Of a stretch of 64,000 nt of DNA, positions 27,870 to 36,597 are shown piece by piece. Below the pieces are notes generated by a model. That model searched no databases, was not told the origin of the DNA, and saw nothing but the letters and a program-made list of their open reading frames with translations. The DNA is taken from positions 1-64,000 of the forward strand of contig JAKUQR010000017.1 in assembly GCA_022450155.1 (NCBI GenBank), given 5' to 3'. The stretch's first letter is position 1. Each line of letters begins with the position of its first letter. A program made the translations under genes and the position numbers. This stretch comes from Gammaproteobacteria bacterium. GTDB taxonomy: Bacteria; Pseudomonadota; Gammaproteobacteria; Arenicellales; UBA868.

Positions 27870-27874
27870 GGGTG

Positions 27875-29293
27875 CTAACTGCTGAGTTGTCGACTGTCTG
27901 TGAAACGCCCAGTGACAGCTGCGGCTGCTGCCATTGCCGGGCTGACCAGATGGGTGCGGCTTCCCATGCCCTGACGTCCTTGAAAATTTCGGTTGCTGGT
28001 CGATGCACAGCGCTGACCTGGTAAAAGCACGTCACCGTTTATAGCCACGCACATAGAGCAGCCCGGTTCTCGCCACTGGGCACCTGCATCAATAAATATA
28101 CGATCAAGTCCTTCTCGTTCAGCTTCGCTTTTGACCAGGCCGGAACCAGGTACGACAAGTGTAGGCACGACCACACATCTGCCTTTGAATACTTCTGCAG
28201 CTTGCCGTAGATCTTCAATCCGGCTGTTTGTGCATGAACCAATGAATACTCTGTCGATTTCGATCTTGTTGATCGGCGTGCCGGGTAAAAGGTCCATATA
28301 AGTGAGCGCAGATTCCATGTTGGCTCGGATTGACAGGTCCGTCTCGGAGGTTGGATCTGGGACCACATCGCTGATACCCACACAGAATTGCGGACTGTTA
28401 CCCCAGGTTACAGTCGGCTCTATTGCAGCAGCGTTTATGTTGATCTCTTTGGCGAAGACTGCTGTATCGTCGGAAGGTAGCGTTCGCCAATAAGCCATGG
28501 CTTCTTCCCATTTTTCGCCAGTGGGTGCGTGGGGTCGACCATAAACGTACTCCAGGGTCTTGTCATCGGGCGCAATAATGCCAAACCGGGCACCAGCCTC
28601 GATGGTCATGTTGCTGATTGTCATGCGACCCTCTATAGACAGCTGTCGAATTGCTGAACCGGCGTATTCGATCGCATAACCAGTGCCACCAGCGGCGCCA
28701 ATGTGCCTGATGATGGCCAGAATAATATCTTTTGCACTGAGCCCAGGACCGAGCGTTCCGTCTACCGTGATGCGCATATTCCGCGGTTTTCGCTGCCACA
28801 AAGTTTGGGTCGCCAGTACATGCTTGACCTCAGTTGAGCCAATACCGAATGAGAGACAGCCCAGTGCACCGTGGGTAGAGGTGTGAGAGTCGCCGCAGAC
28901 CAGTGTTAGGCCCGGTAGGGTGATACCCTGTTCGGGTCCGACAACATGGACAATGCCATGGCGCGGGTCGGTCATGTCGAAATGAGTAAAGCCGATCCGA
29001 TCGGCCGCCCTCTGAAGACCGGCAATCGTATCGTGCATTTCGCCCTGTGGTATGTCGGTCAGTTTCTTGGCAGTGGTGGGAACACTGTGGTCTGGTGTCG
29101 CGAACAGCTGATCGGGATAACGGATTGTCTGTCCGGCGGCCTGTAGTTCATCGAACGAGCGGTAATGAAGATCATGGATAAGCTGTCGATCGATGAACAG
29201 CAGTGCATCTCCCGATTCACGCGCAACGATTACGTGCCGGTCAAATATTTTTTCGAACAGCGTTTTACCGTTAGATCTTGGGGTATTGACCAC
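27875..29293 (-). CDS. leuC: 3-isopropylmalate dehydratase large subunit
   Basis: A 472-residue aconitase-family large subunit (E. coli LeuC is 466). It has GKTLFEKIFDRHVI at the start, GDSHTSTHGALG, VFIGSCTNSR and GCSMCVAINGD; the last two carry the three Cys ligands of the [4Fe-4S] cluster. I chose the GTG at 29293 (MVNTPRSNGKTL), which has a GGAG seven bases upstream and gives the usual length; 21 more codons are open upstream. The operon is leuC-leuD only. Confidence 0.92.
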   Translation of the reverse strand: MVNTPRSNGKTLFEKIFDRHVIVARESGDALLFIDRQLIHDLHYRSFDELQAAGQTIRYPDQLFATPDHSVPTTAKKLTDIPQGEMHDTIAGLQRAADRIGFTHFDMTDPRHGIVHVVGPEQGITLPGLTLVCGDSHTSTHGALGCLSFGIGSTEVKHVLATQTLWQRKPRNMRITVDGTLGPGLSAKDIILAIIRHIGAAGGTGYAIEYAGSAIRQLSIEGRMTISNMTIEAGARFGIIAPDDKTLEYVYGRPHAPTGEKWEEAMAYWRTLPSDDTAVFAKEININAAAIEPTVTWGNSPQFCVGISDVVPDPTSETDLSIRANMESALTYMDLLPGTPINKIEIDRVFIGSCTNSRIEDLRQAAEVFKGRCVVVPTLVVPGSGLVKSEAEREGLDRIFIDAGAQWREPGCSMCVAINGDVLLPGQRCASTSNRNFQGRQGMGSRTHLVSPAMAAAAAVTGRFTDSRQLSS

Positions 29294-29315
29294 AATTGTG
29301 CTCCAAAGGAATTTA

Positions 29316-29744
29316 TCAGGACACCGCTGAGCCGGTTTTCGGTTGCTTTTCAACATAGGCGTAGACCGCTTCAGCTGTCGCTACGAGCGTGCCTTGATCA
29401 TCTGTCACTCGAGCGGAAGCAAAGTACAGCCGACGTCCTGCCCGGATAAGTTCTGCGGTGGCCCTGAGCAGACTGCCCTTGGGCCGGTTGATGAAATTAA
29501 TGTTCAGAGAAACGGTGACATTGCCCCGGCGTCGGCTGGGATCCGGTTCGTATATGCCGCAATAACCAGTCACAGCGTCGATCATTGTGGCGATGATACC
29601 GCCATGCAGGCCACCTTGTCGATTCTTATGCCGGTCATCCAGTTCGACTTCAAGTACGGCATAACCCGAATGCCATTCAACCAGCTGAAAGCCCAAAAGG
29701 TCATTCAATCCGCCGGTCATATTTGTAGGTATCGGTTTGGTCAT
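29316..29744 (-). CDS. PaaI-type hotdog-fold thioesterase
   Basis: A 142-residue hotdog-fold protein with the PaaI signature GGLHGGIIATMIDAVTGYC, carrying the HGG turn and the catalytic-type Asp. It would hydrolyse an acyl- or aryl-CoA thioester. It sits 22 bp upstream of the leuC start on the same strand and may be in one transcript with leuCD, which would be unusual for a plain leucine operon. Confidence 0.85.
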   Translation of the reverse strand: MTKPIPTNMTGGLNDLLGFQLVEWHSGYAVLEVELDDRHKNRQGGLHGGIIATMIDAVTGYCGIYEPDPSRRRGNVTVSLNINFINRPKGSLLRATAELIRAGRRLYFASARVTDDQGTLVATAEAVYAYVEKQPKTGSAVS

Positions 29745-29824
29745 TTTGGTCTATCCATGCAGATGCATTGCCGGCTACTCAGCTAATCGAGATGGTCAAC
29801 ACGGGTAGGCATACCGTGCCGTTA

Positions 29825-30307
29825 TCAACTGCGGCTGGTTGAGGCAGCAAGGTGACTGGCTGCCTCGGGTCGTTTAACCAGGACATCTGTCTCGCGGGCA
29901 ATGAATCTAGAAATCTTGTCGGGTGAATAACCCATTAGAGCAAGGCCGGTGGTGGCTGTTGCTACTTCTCGGTAATCAGAAATTCTGCCATCACGCAGCT
30001 GACAAATTGCAACGCCCTCAAAGATGGCTCTTTGCTCTTGGAAATCAGGCAGTCGGGAATCGTAACTGAATACATAACGTGCATAACCCATATTCCGTTG
30101 TTCTACCGGCTCAAAGATATCCCACTTAAAGTTTTCGCCATCACGGTGGAAATAATCCTCAATCATCCGAGCGATGTCTCGGCCTGTGAAGTTCCCATAG
30201 AAGACGTCGTGATATACCCCGTCAGCAGTAAAGCAGTCGGCAACCGTTGCGCCATTGCCCTGAACAGCCGCACGGGTCATTTTCTTGATTAATGATTCAA
30301 AGTTCAT
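29825..30307 (-). CDS. NTF2-like (SnoaL-type) protein
   Basis: A 160-residue protein with the cone-shaped NTF2-like fold signature: VADCFTADGVYHDVFYGNFTGRD at residues 22-44, then alternating strands ending with RDGRISDYREVA. The family includes small hydrolases, isomerases and polyketide cyclases. No catalytic residue can be fixed. It could act on a small substrate from the neighbouring oxygenase genes. Confidence 0.78.
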   Translation of the reverse strand: MNFESLIKKMTRAAVQGNGATVADCFTADGVYHDVFYGNFTGRDIARMIEDYFHRDGENFKWDIFEPVEQRNMGYARYVFSYDSRLPDFQEQRAIFEGVAICQLRDGRISDYREVATATTGLALMGYSPDKISRFIARETDVLVKRPEAASHLAASTSRS

Positions 30308-30350
30308 CGAACTTCTTGCTCAGTATGTTCGAACCAAAGTGACCATAATG

Positions 30351-31544
30351 TTACAGTTTTCGCAGTATGGGTGTCGCCGTAAAGGCAAGCAGGATGACAA
30401 GCAGCACACCAGAACCATTGAGGTAGAGAGCGGGCCCGATGCCAATGGCGGTTACGAGAAAACCCATTTCGAGTTGGCCCAACGGGGCTGAGCCTATCGC
30501 GAACATCCATGCTCCCATCGACCGGCCCCTCAAATGATCCGGCACACACGACTGCATCATACTCTGTGTGAGGATGTCCCAGGCTGATATCATTGCTGAG
30601 ACGACGGCAAGCGTCAGTAGTACAGTGGGAATATCTGAAACATGTCCCAGTGCGATAATGCTGATTCCAAGGAGTAATACGCAGATACCATAGATTCTGA
30701 TGCGTCTTTTCTGCGGTGATACGGCGAATAGTAATAATCCAATCAGTAGGCCGCCAGATGCCTGGGCGGCATGCATCAGGCCGAGACCATCAGCTCGCAG
30801 GTCCAGACGAGATGTTGCCATTGCTGGTAGCGCACTGGAGTAGGAGGTGCCGAATAATTCGATACCTGCGGTGACCAGAACCAGCATTAGTAGCACTCGG
30901 TTTACTCTGAACTCTCTGACGTAGTCGCTGAGGTTTTGCCACAAAGGGGTGTTATCAGCAGCAACACGCTGATTTCTTGACCGTATTCCGGTGAGCGCTC
31001 CCCCAGCTGCTGTATGCATCAATGCCATCAGTATCAGGGCAACTGCCACACCGAAACGGTCTGTGAGTACCCCGATCGCAATTGCGCCGATCAGCATGCC
31101 TAGACGGCTTGCGACGCTGATACCCGAGAGGGCTCGAGTCGCTTGTTGCCGTCCGGCAAGGTCATAAGCAAGTGCCAGCCGAACTGGGTTCTTAATAGCT
31201 CGTAGGCTGCCCAGTACCAAGGTCAGTACCAGAACGAGGGGTGCTTGCGGGGTTTGATAAACGAACAGTACTGAAAACAGGATGATTAATCCGGCAGCGC
31301 CAAAGTCGAGACTCTGAAGAAGTCCACGACGCGGAAACCGATCGGCTATCCCGCCACCGATGATGCCAAATATGATGTTTGGTAGGTAGTAGAGTGCAAA
31401 TGCGATGCCGACCCAGCTCGAACTTTGTGTTGCATCCAATACCAGCCAGCCAATCAGTACATAATCGCCGCCCATGCTGACAGCATTGAGAGCGCTATTG
31501 CACCACAGTCTGCGGTAAGGAGCCGATCGAAAGAGTGCGTTCAC
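30351..31544 (-). CDS. MFS transporter (enterobactin-exporter-like)
   Basis: A 397-residue, about twelve-helix major-facilitator protein. The loop between helices 2 and 3 reads GGGIADRFPRRGLLQ, and the equivalent in the second half is DHLRGRSMGAW. The arrangement resembles the EntS/DHA3-type exporters. It starts with GTG at 31544. The NTF2-like gene lies 43 bp downstream and RidA 39 bp upstream, all on the minus strand, so they may form one transcript. Confidence 0.85.
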   Translation of the reverse strand: MNALFRSAPYRRLWCNSALNAVSMGGDYVLIGWLVLDATQSSSWVGIAFALYYLPNIIFGIIGGGIADRFPRRGLLQSLDFGAAGLIILFSVLFVYQTPQAPLVLVLTLVLGSLRAIKNPVRLALAYDLAGRQQATRALSGISVASRLGMLIGAIAIGVLTDRFGVAVALILMALMHTAAGGALTGIRSRNQRVAADNTPLWQNLSDYVREFRVNRVLLMLVLVTAGIELFGTSYSSALPAMATSRLDLRADGLGLMHAAQASGGLLIGLLLFAVSPQKRRIRIYGICVLLLGISIIALGHVSDIPTVLLTLAVVSAMISAWDILTQSMMQSCVPDHLRGRSMGAWMFAIGSAPLGQLEMGFLVTAIGIGPALYLNGSGVLLVILLAFTATPILRKL

Positions 31545-31583
31545 GTCAGGCTCTGCCGTACGGAAGGCATTTTAAGACAGTGC

Positions 31584-31940
31584 TTAATCCTCTAGCCGAA
31601 CGGCTGTCACGCTGATTTCAATCAGCATATCGCCATGTAAGTCGACACCAATGCAGACCCTTTGCGGCCAATGCTGTGGATCGTCACCCAGCCAGTCACA
31701 CCAGATGCGATCCATCGCGGATTTATTGACCATGTTCGTCAGGTAGACCTGTGCAGATACGATCTTTGATCGATGTGACCCTTGCTCCTGCAGGAGGTTG
31801 TCCAAGGCCGCTAGCGTTTGTGTTGTCTGCTCTTCGATTCCAACCGTCGTGTCTTTGGCGGTGCCGACTGCCCAGACAAGGTCTTTATACGCTGAAGATG
31901 CATTCCGGCCGATATATCGGCCTCTGACTCGTGTGATCAT
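31584..31940 (-). CDS. RidA (YjgF/UK114) family protein
   Basis: A 118-residue RidA-type protein. RidA homologues release ammonia from reactive enamine/imine intermediates made by PLP enzymes. The conserved Arg that binds the substrate carboxylate is in WPQRVCIGVDL, and the Glu in MLIEISVTAV. The N terminus is a little short but the fold is complete. Two PLP-enzyme genes in the same region could make such intermediates. The ATG is at 31940. Confidence 0.87.
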   Translation of the reverse strand: MITRVRGRYIGRNASSAYKDLVWAVGTAKDTTVGIEEQTTQTLAALDNLLQEQGSHRSKIVSAQVYLTNMVNKSAMDRIWCDWLGDDPQHWPQRVCIGVDLHGDMLIEISVTAVRLED

Positions 31941-32253
31941 GTGTGTATTATTCGATTTTGGTACAAGAATCAGCTGCTGACCGGCTTGACTGGCGATAAA
32001 GTGATCTCGGTGATGTAGCAGTGATGCGCGGGTTGATGAAAGAACTTATTCTATACGCCGACACAAGCACTCATAAATAAAATCATGCGCAGCTCTTGTG
32101 TTTGGAGGAAAATACGGCCTTGTTTCCGCCGGCTCACCCCAATGGCAGGCCACTGGCTTCGCAATTCGGTTAGCTTGGATCAGACATGACCCTGTGAGTG
32201 AATCCGTAATCCCTCTGGCGGATTTCTAACACAAGCTTTACGGCCCAGAGAAT
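31941..32253. other. Intergenic region between divergent genes
   Basis: A 313-bp non-coding stretch between the divergent RidA and MFS genes. It contains a strong SD-like GGAGGAAAA near 32104 that is not followed by a usable start of any length. I see no gene, tRNA or clear promoter in it. Confidence 0.4.
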
Positions 32254-33459
32254 TTGTCCGCACAGAAAACGTTCAGCCCGCATTCCTGGAAGGATTTGCG
32301 TCTTCAAGGGCTGATATCGGTGATCGGCTGTGTCTGCCTATTTGGCATGACCTTCAGTCTGTATAGTCCATTGTTGTCACTGATTCTCGAGCAACGTGGT
32401 GCCAGCAACTTTCTGATTGGCAGTCTGGCGACAACCCCGGCGATTGGCGTGATGCTGGGAGCGTTCTTCGTGCCGTTGTGTTTGAAAATGGCAGGTGGAA
32501 GAACCCTGTTACTGATAGGCGTTTTTGTCGAAATATTCCTGATCGTCTGGTTGATGTTGACCGACAAGGTGTTGGTCTGGTTTGTGATCAGATTTCTCGG
32601 TGGTATTTCCGGCAGCATCGTTTTCATCGTTTCAGAAACCTGGCTCAATGACATCACGCCCGAACGGCTCCGGGGTCGAGTCATCGGGCTATACAACACG
32701 ATGCTGGGTTTAAGTTTTGCGATCGGGCCAGTGGTATTGGCCATGACGGGTATTCAAGGTCAATTACCATTTCTGGTCGGGATCGGACTGATGTCGGTAG
32801 CGATTGTCCCGCTGCTGCTGGTCAAGAGCTATTCGCCAGACGAGTTAGATACACCCACGTTCAACATAGTGAGTTTCATCAAAGTAGCGCCTTTGCTGGT
32901 CATCGCTTGTTTCGTGGTGGCGTTCAAAGATATGGCCAGCGTTGGGTTGTTACCTGTCTATGGTGTGAGAAGCGGTTTATCAGATGCTACAGCAGCATTG
33001 ATGTTGTTTTTTGCTGCCATTGGCGGTGCGGTGCTGCAGTTTCCCATTGGTTGGTTAGGAGATTACTTCAGCCGTGTCGGAGTGATGGTCTTGTGTGGTT
33101 TGGTGGGTATCGCCGGAGCAGCGGTGCTGCCATTCGTAGTCACAGTGCCTTGGCTGTTGTTTCTGACCTTGTTTATCTGGTTGGGCTTTTTCGCTGGTGT
33201 GTACACCATTGCTTTGACGCTGGCTGGGCAATGGTTTCGTGGTACCGAACTGGCTATAGCTATAGCGTCATTCGGCGTGTTCTGGGGAATGGGCGGATTG
33301 GCTGGACCAATCATCGCCGGCTACACCATGGATTTGTGGGGCACACATGGATTTCCACTGGTGATGGGAGTTGTCGCAACCTTATTTGTCGCTTTCTGTA
33401 TGGTGCCGGGTTGGCGACGAGCACCGAGGACCGCTGCTGTGGTCAGATCAACGCGATGA
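32254..33459 (+). CDS. MFS transporter (YcaD/sugar-efflux-like)
   Basis: A 401-residue major facilitator with about twelve helices and the middle DITPERLRGRVIGLYN loop. The frame opens at a TTG (32254); the next ATG lies in helix 1, so the TTG is preferred, with only a weak AGAG SD. The stop overlaps the start of the CLC gene (ATGA), so the two products are translationally coupled. Confidence 0.84.
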   Translation: MSAQKTFSPHSWKDLRLQGLISVIGCVCLFGMTFSLYSPLLSLILEQRGASNFLIGSLATTPAIGVMLGAFFVPLCLKMAGGRTLLLIGVFVEIFLIVWLMLTDKVLVWFVIRFLGGISGSIVFIVSETWLNDITPERLRGRVIGLYNTMLGLSFAIGPVVLAMTGIQGQLPFLVGIGLMSVAIVPLLLVKSYSPDELDTPTFNIVSFIKVAPLLVIACFVVAFKDMASVGLLPVYGVRSGLSDATAALMLFFAAIGGAVLQFPIGWLGDYFSRVGVMVLCGLVGIAGAAVLPFVVTVPWLLFLTLFIWLGFFAGVYTIALTLAGQWFRGTELAIAIASFGVFWGMGGLAGPIIAGYTMDLWGTHGFPLVMGVVATLFVAFCMVPGWRRAPRTAAVVRSTR

Positions 33460-35195
33460 TACGGGGTATGGACACAGTGATCCGAATCGGATGGGTGCTC
33501 GTGGCTGGCGGCACGATCGGTGTTGCGACAGCGGGAGGTACAGTCGGATTTATCTGGATTCTGAATTTCTGCTACGCCCACTTGCTGGGTTCCGGTGACA
33601 ATCATGGTGGACTCCAGTCCGGATTAGCTGGCTTGCTGCTTTTTGCGATTCCGGTCATCGGCGGTCTGTTGGTAGGCGGTCTTCGTGCTCGGTTGCCGCG
33701 GGGAAGCATTCAAGGCCCGGCAGATGTTGTCGAATCAGTTCAGACTTTCAGGGGGGGGATACCAATGTCGGTCGGCGTCCGATCGGTTACTGCCAGTTTA
33801 GTGGGCCTAGGGGTAGGCGCATCGGCAGGTCAGTATGGGCCGTTGGTTCACCTGGGCGCTACAGTGGGATCAGCCATTTCCCGCTTCATGGGTCAGGGTG
33901 CTTGGGTAGGTAGTACAGGTATCGCCTGTGGCGTTGCGGCAGCTATTTCGACGGCTTTTACCGCGCCCATAGCGGGTGTTCTGTTTGCCCACGAAGTGGT
34001 ATTGCGTCATTTCTCACTCCGCGCTTTTGCCCCGGTCACAGTTTCAGCAATCGTCGGTTATATCATCGCAGGACCGGTTCTTGGTCAACGTCCCTTATTA
34101 GCTTTGTCAGCCAGTACCGTGGGAAATGTCGCGGATTACGTTCTATTCATTGCTCTCGGTCTTGCAAGCGCAGTTCTCGCTGTTGTCTTTATGCGTTTAA
34201 TGTTATGGACTGAACGTCGCGCTTTTGATTTGCCTGTGCCCTCGATTCTGAAACCTGCATTGGCAGGAATTCCGGTCGGACTGTGCCTGATTTGGCTCCC
34301 TGAAGTCACAGGAATCGGAATCGGCACCATGCATTCGACACTTGAAGGAAATGTATTTGGTATGGGCGACCTCGTCATAATTCTGATAGCTAAGTTGGTG
34401 CTCACGGCAGTGTGCGTTGGGTTTGGGCTTGCGACTGGTGTGTTTACACCTGCATTAGTAATTGGCCTTCTTTTTGGTGCTTTGGTTGGCGAAGGGTTAG
34501 CTATAGTATTGGAATCCGGACATTCTGGCCTCGGAATTTTTGCAGTGTGCGGCGCTGTAGCTGTAGCCAGTCCAGTAATTGGTGCTCCACTTTCCGCAAT
34601 TCTGATCGTGTTTGAGCTAACGCGGAACTACGAACTGACGACGGCAGCCATGCTGAGTGTGGTTTTTGCAAACCTGGTGTCGTATCGAATATTTGGACGG
34701 TCCTGGTTTGATCGTCAACTCCTCAATCGTGGTGTTGATATTAGTCGGGGACGCGATTATCTACTGCTGCAAACTCAACTGGTTGAGGAGTTGATGGATT
34801 CACCGCTGGTGACTGTTCTGGGCTCTGAGTCTCTGGCCGACGTGTTGACACAAATGGATGGTCAGACCCGGAATCTGGCCTGGGTAGTCGACAGTCAACA
34901 TGTCTTGACTGGAACTCTTCGTTACGAGGCTATACGCCTACTGTTGATTGACCAGCCAGATGCTGCTGATTGGCCTGTGTCCCAAGCTGCCGTGTCAACC
35001 AGCGCTGTTCTGTTCCCCGAAACAGATCTGGCTACCGCAATGCAACAAGTTGCGAACCAGAGCCAGGACTGGATAGCCGTGGTCGAGGGTGGTCAACACC
35101 GGCGTTTCCTGGGAGTTATTTCTCGCGCAAAGATTGTCACAACCTACCAAGCGACCCTAGACCGTATAAGGGAAGAAGAACAGGCCTCAGCTTAA
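33456..35195 (+). CDS. CLC-family chloride channel/transporter with C-terminal CBS domains
   Basis: A 579-residue CLC protein. The membrane part fills about residues 10-430 and a CBS pair about 435-575. The selectivity region is altered: the motif usually G(K/R)EGP reads GQYGP (Tyr127), so the gating Glu is absent. The first motif (GSGIP) reads IQGPADV, and the inner proton Glu is not found in FAHEVVLRHF. The GVFTP motif (TGVFTPAL) and NYEL are kept. This suggests passive anion conduction rather than 2Cl-/H+ exchange. I start at the ATG at 33456, overlapping the MFS stop; an open frame continues upstream but is read through the MFS gene in another frame. Confidence 0.87.
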   Translation: MIRGMDTVIRIGWVLVAGGTIGVATAGGTVGFIWILNFCYAHLLGSGDNHGGLQSGLAGLLLFAIPVIGGLLVGGLRARLPRGSIQGPADVVESVQTFRGGIPMSVGVRSVTASLVGLGVGASAGQYGPLVHLGATVGSAISRFMGQGAWVGSTGIACGVAAAISTAFTAPIAGVLFAHEVVLRHFSLRAFAPVTVSAIVGYIIAGPVLGQRPLLALSASTVGNVADYVLFIALGLASAVLAVVFMRLMLWTERRAFDLPVPSILKPALAGIPVGLCLIWLPEVTGIGIGTMHSTLEGNVFGMGDLVIILIAKLVLTAVCVGFGLATGVFTPALVIGLLFGALVGEGLAIVLESGHSGLGIFAVCGAVAVASPVIGAPLSAILIVFELTRNYELTTAAMLSVVFANLVSYRIFGRSWFDRQLLNRGVDISRGRDYLLLQTQLVEELMDSPLVTVLGSESLADVLTQMDGQTRNLAWVVDSQHVLTGTLRYEAIRLLLIDQPDAADWPVSQAAVSTSAVLFPETDLATAMQQVANQSQDWIAVVEGGQHRRFLGVISRAKIVTTYQATLDRIREEEQASA

Positions 35196-35253
35196 CTTTG
35201 ATGTGGCTACGAGCCTGAATTCTGGACCTGTACCTGGCAACTGAGCCCCGATT

Positions 35254-36597
35254 GTGAAACGTAAGATTTGGTTAGAGTTAGCAGGACTGTTTCGGCTGGG
35301 TCTCCCCATCATTTTTACCCAGCTCCTGCAGGTCAGTCAGGGGACAATTGCCATCATCATGATGGGTCGAGTTGGCTCACGAGAACTCGCCGCTGTCGGT
35401 CTGGGCGCTTCATTTTGGGTATTCGTCTGGTTGGGGTGTATGGGTCTGTTGATGGGACTATCCCCCACCATTGCCCAGCACCAGGGGGCAGGAAGACACC
35501 GCGAGATGCGTGATGATTTTCAGCAGGGCCTGTGGATGGCGCTGATGATTGGACTGCTGGCATTAATTCTGATGCGCAATATTGGTGGAGTAATGGATCT
35601 CATCGGCGTCGATCCACAGGTCATTCCGCTGGTGAAAAGTTATCTGAGAATCGGGTCATGGTGTATGCCCGCAGTATGTGTGTATCTTGTGATGCGGTTT
35701 TTCTGTGAGGCAACTGGAAACTCCAGGCCGATGATGGTGATTCAGATTATTGTTCTGCCACTTGTGGTGTTGGGATACTGGGTGCTGATTTATGGAAATC
35801 TAGGATTTCCCGCACTGGGAGTTGATGGCGCTGCACTGATGTTTTCCGCAGGCATGATCCTGACTGCAATCTTAATGGGCGGTTACATGTTGGCTACCTC
35901 GCAATATCGCGCTCTGGGTTTGTTTGACGGACTGACGCTTCCAGTGTCGGCCCGACTGGGTGCACTTTTCCGGCTGGGTATACCGATTGCATTATCGCTG
36001 GTACTCGATTCGGGTTTCTACAGCGCGATGAATCTGCTGATGGGTCGATTCGGTCATGTCGCGCTGGCCGCTCATCAGTTGGTCATTAATTTCGCGACCG
36101 TTATTTTTATGGTTGCTGTCGGAATATCAAGCGCTATCATGGCTCGGGTCGGGCAGTCCGTAGGTAGTGGAAATATAGCTGAAGTCAGATTCAGAGGCTG
36201 GCTAGGAATCGCAACAGCGACCGTACTTACACTGCCTTCAGTATTGTTCATGGTGACTTATCCAGAAATAATTGTCGGTATCTATACCAGTGATCCACAA
36301 GTTGCAGACATTGCAGTATCGTTGTTGTTGGTGGCAGCAATGTTTCAGTTATTTGATGGTCTTTACATGGCCGGTGCAGGTGCTTTGAGAGGGCTGAAGG
36401 ACGTCAATGCGGTGATGTGGATTTCGGTCTTGTCGTACTGGGCAATTGGATTTCCTATCGCGTGGATAATGGGTATGAATTGGGGACCGATTGGCCTTTG
36501 GTACGGTATGGTGCTAGGGATCGGACTTACAGCGGTTCTTTTGGGTTGGCGGTTCGAGGTAAAGTCGCGCAAGCTTATAGCACGCCATGTCTATTGA
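35254..36597 (+). CDS. MATE-family efflux transporter
   Basis: A 447-residue, about twelve-helix multidrug-and-toxin extrusion protein of the NorM/DinF type, exporting cations or other toxic compounds with Na+ or H+. The N-terminal FRLGLPIIFTQLLQVSQG and the second-half FRLGIPIALSLVLDSGFYS are typical family repeats. It starts with a GTG at 35254, about 60 bp after the CLC stop. Its end overlaps the kinase-like gene by 11 bases. Confidence 0.9.
   Translation: MKRKIWLELAGLFRLGLPIIFTQLLQVSQGTIAIIMMGRVGSRELAAVGLGASFWVFVWLGCMGLLMGLSPTIAQHQGAGRHREMRDDFQQGLWMALMIGLLALILMRNIGGVMDLIGVDPQVIPLVKSYLRIGSWCMPAVCVYLVMRFFCEATGNSRPMMVIQIIVLPLVVLGYWVLIYGNLGFPALGVDGAALMFSAGMILTAILMGGYMLATSQYRALGLFDGLTLPVSARLGALFRLGIPIALSLVLDSGFYSAMNLLMGRFGHVALAAHQLVINFATVIFMVAVGISSAIMARVGQSVGSGNIAEVRFRGWLGIATATVLTLPSVLFMVTYPEIIVGIYTSDPQVADIAVSLLLVAAMFQLFDGLYMAGAGALRGLKDVNAVMWISVLSYWAIGFPIAWIMGMNWGPIGLWYGMVLGIGLTAVLLGWRFEVKSRKLIARHVY

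Noticed and set aside
30307-30332. Inverted repeat TCGAAC/GTTCGA near the NTF2-like gene start.
   Set aside because: It has short arms with a 14-base spacer and part lies in the coding sequence; chance is likely.
32907-33455. Long upstream extension of the CLC frame.
   Set aside because: It runs through the MFS gene in another frame and reads as Cys/Trp/Arg-rich nonsense; the CLC fold begins after 33456.
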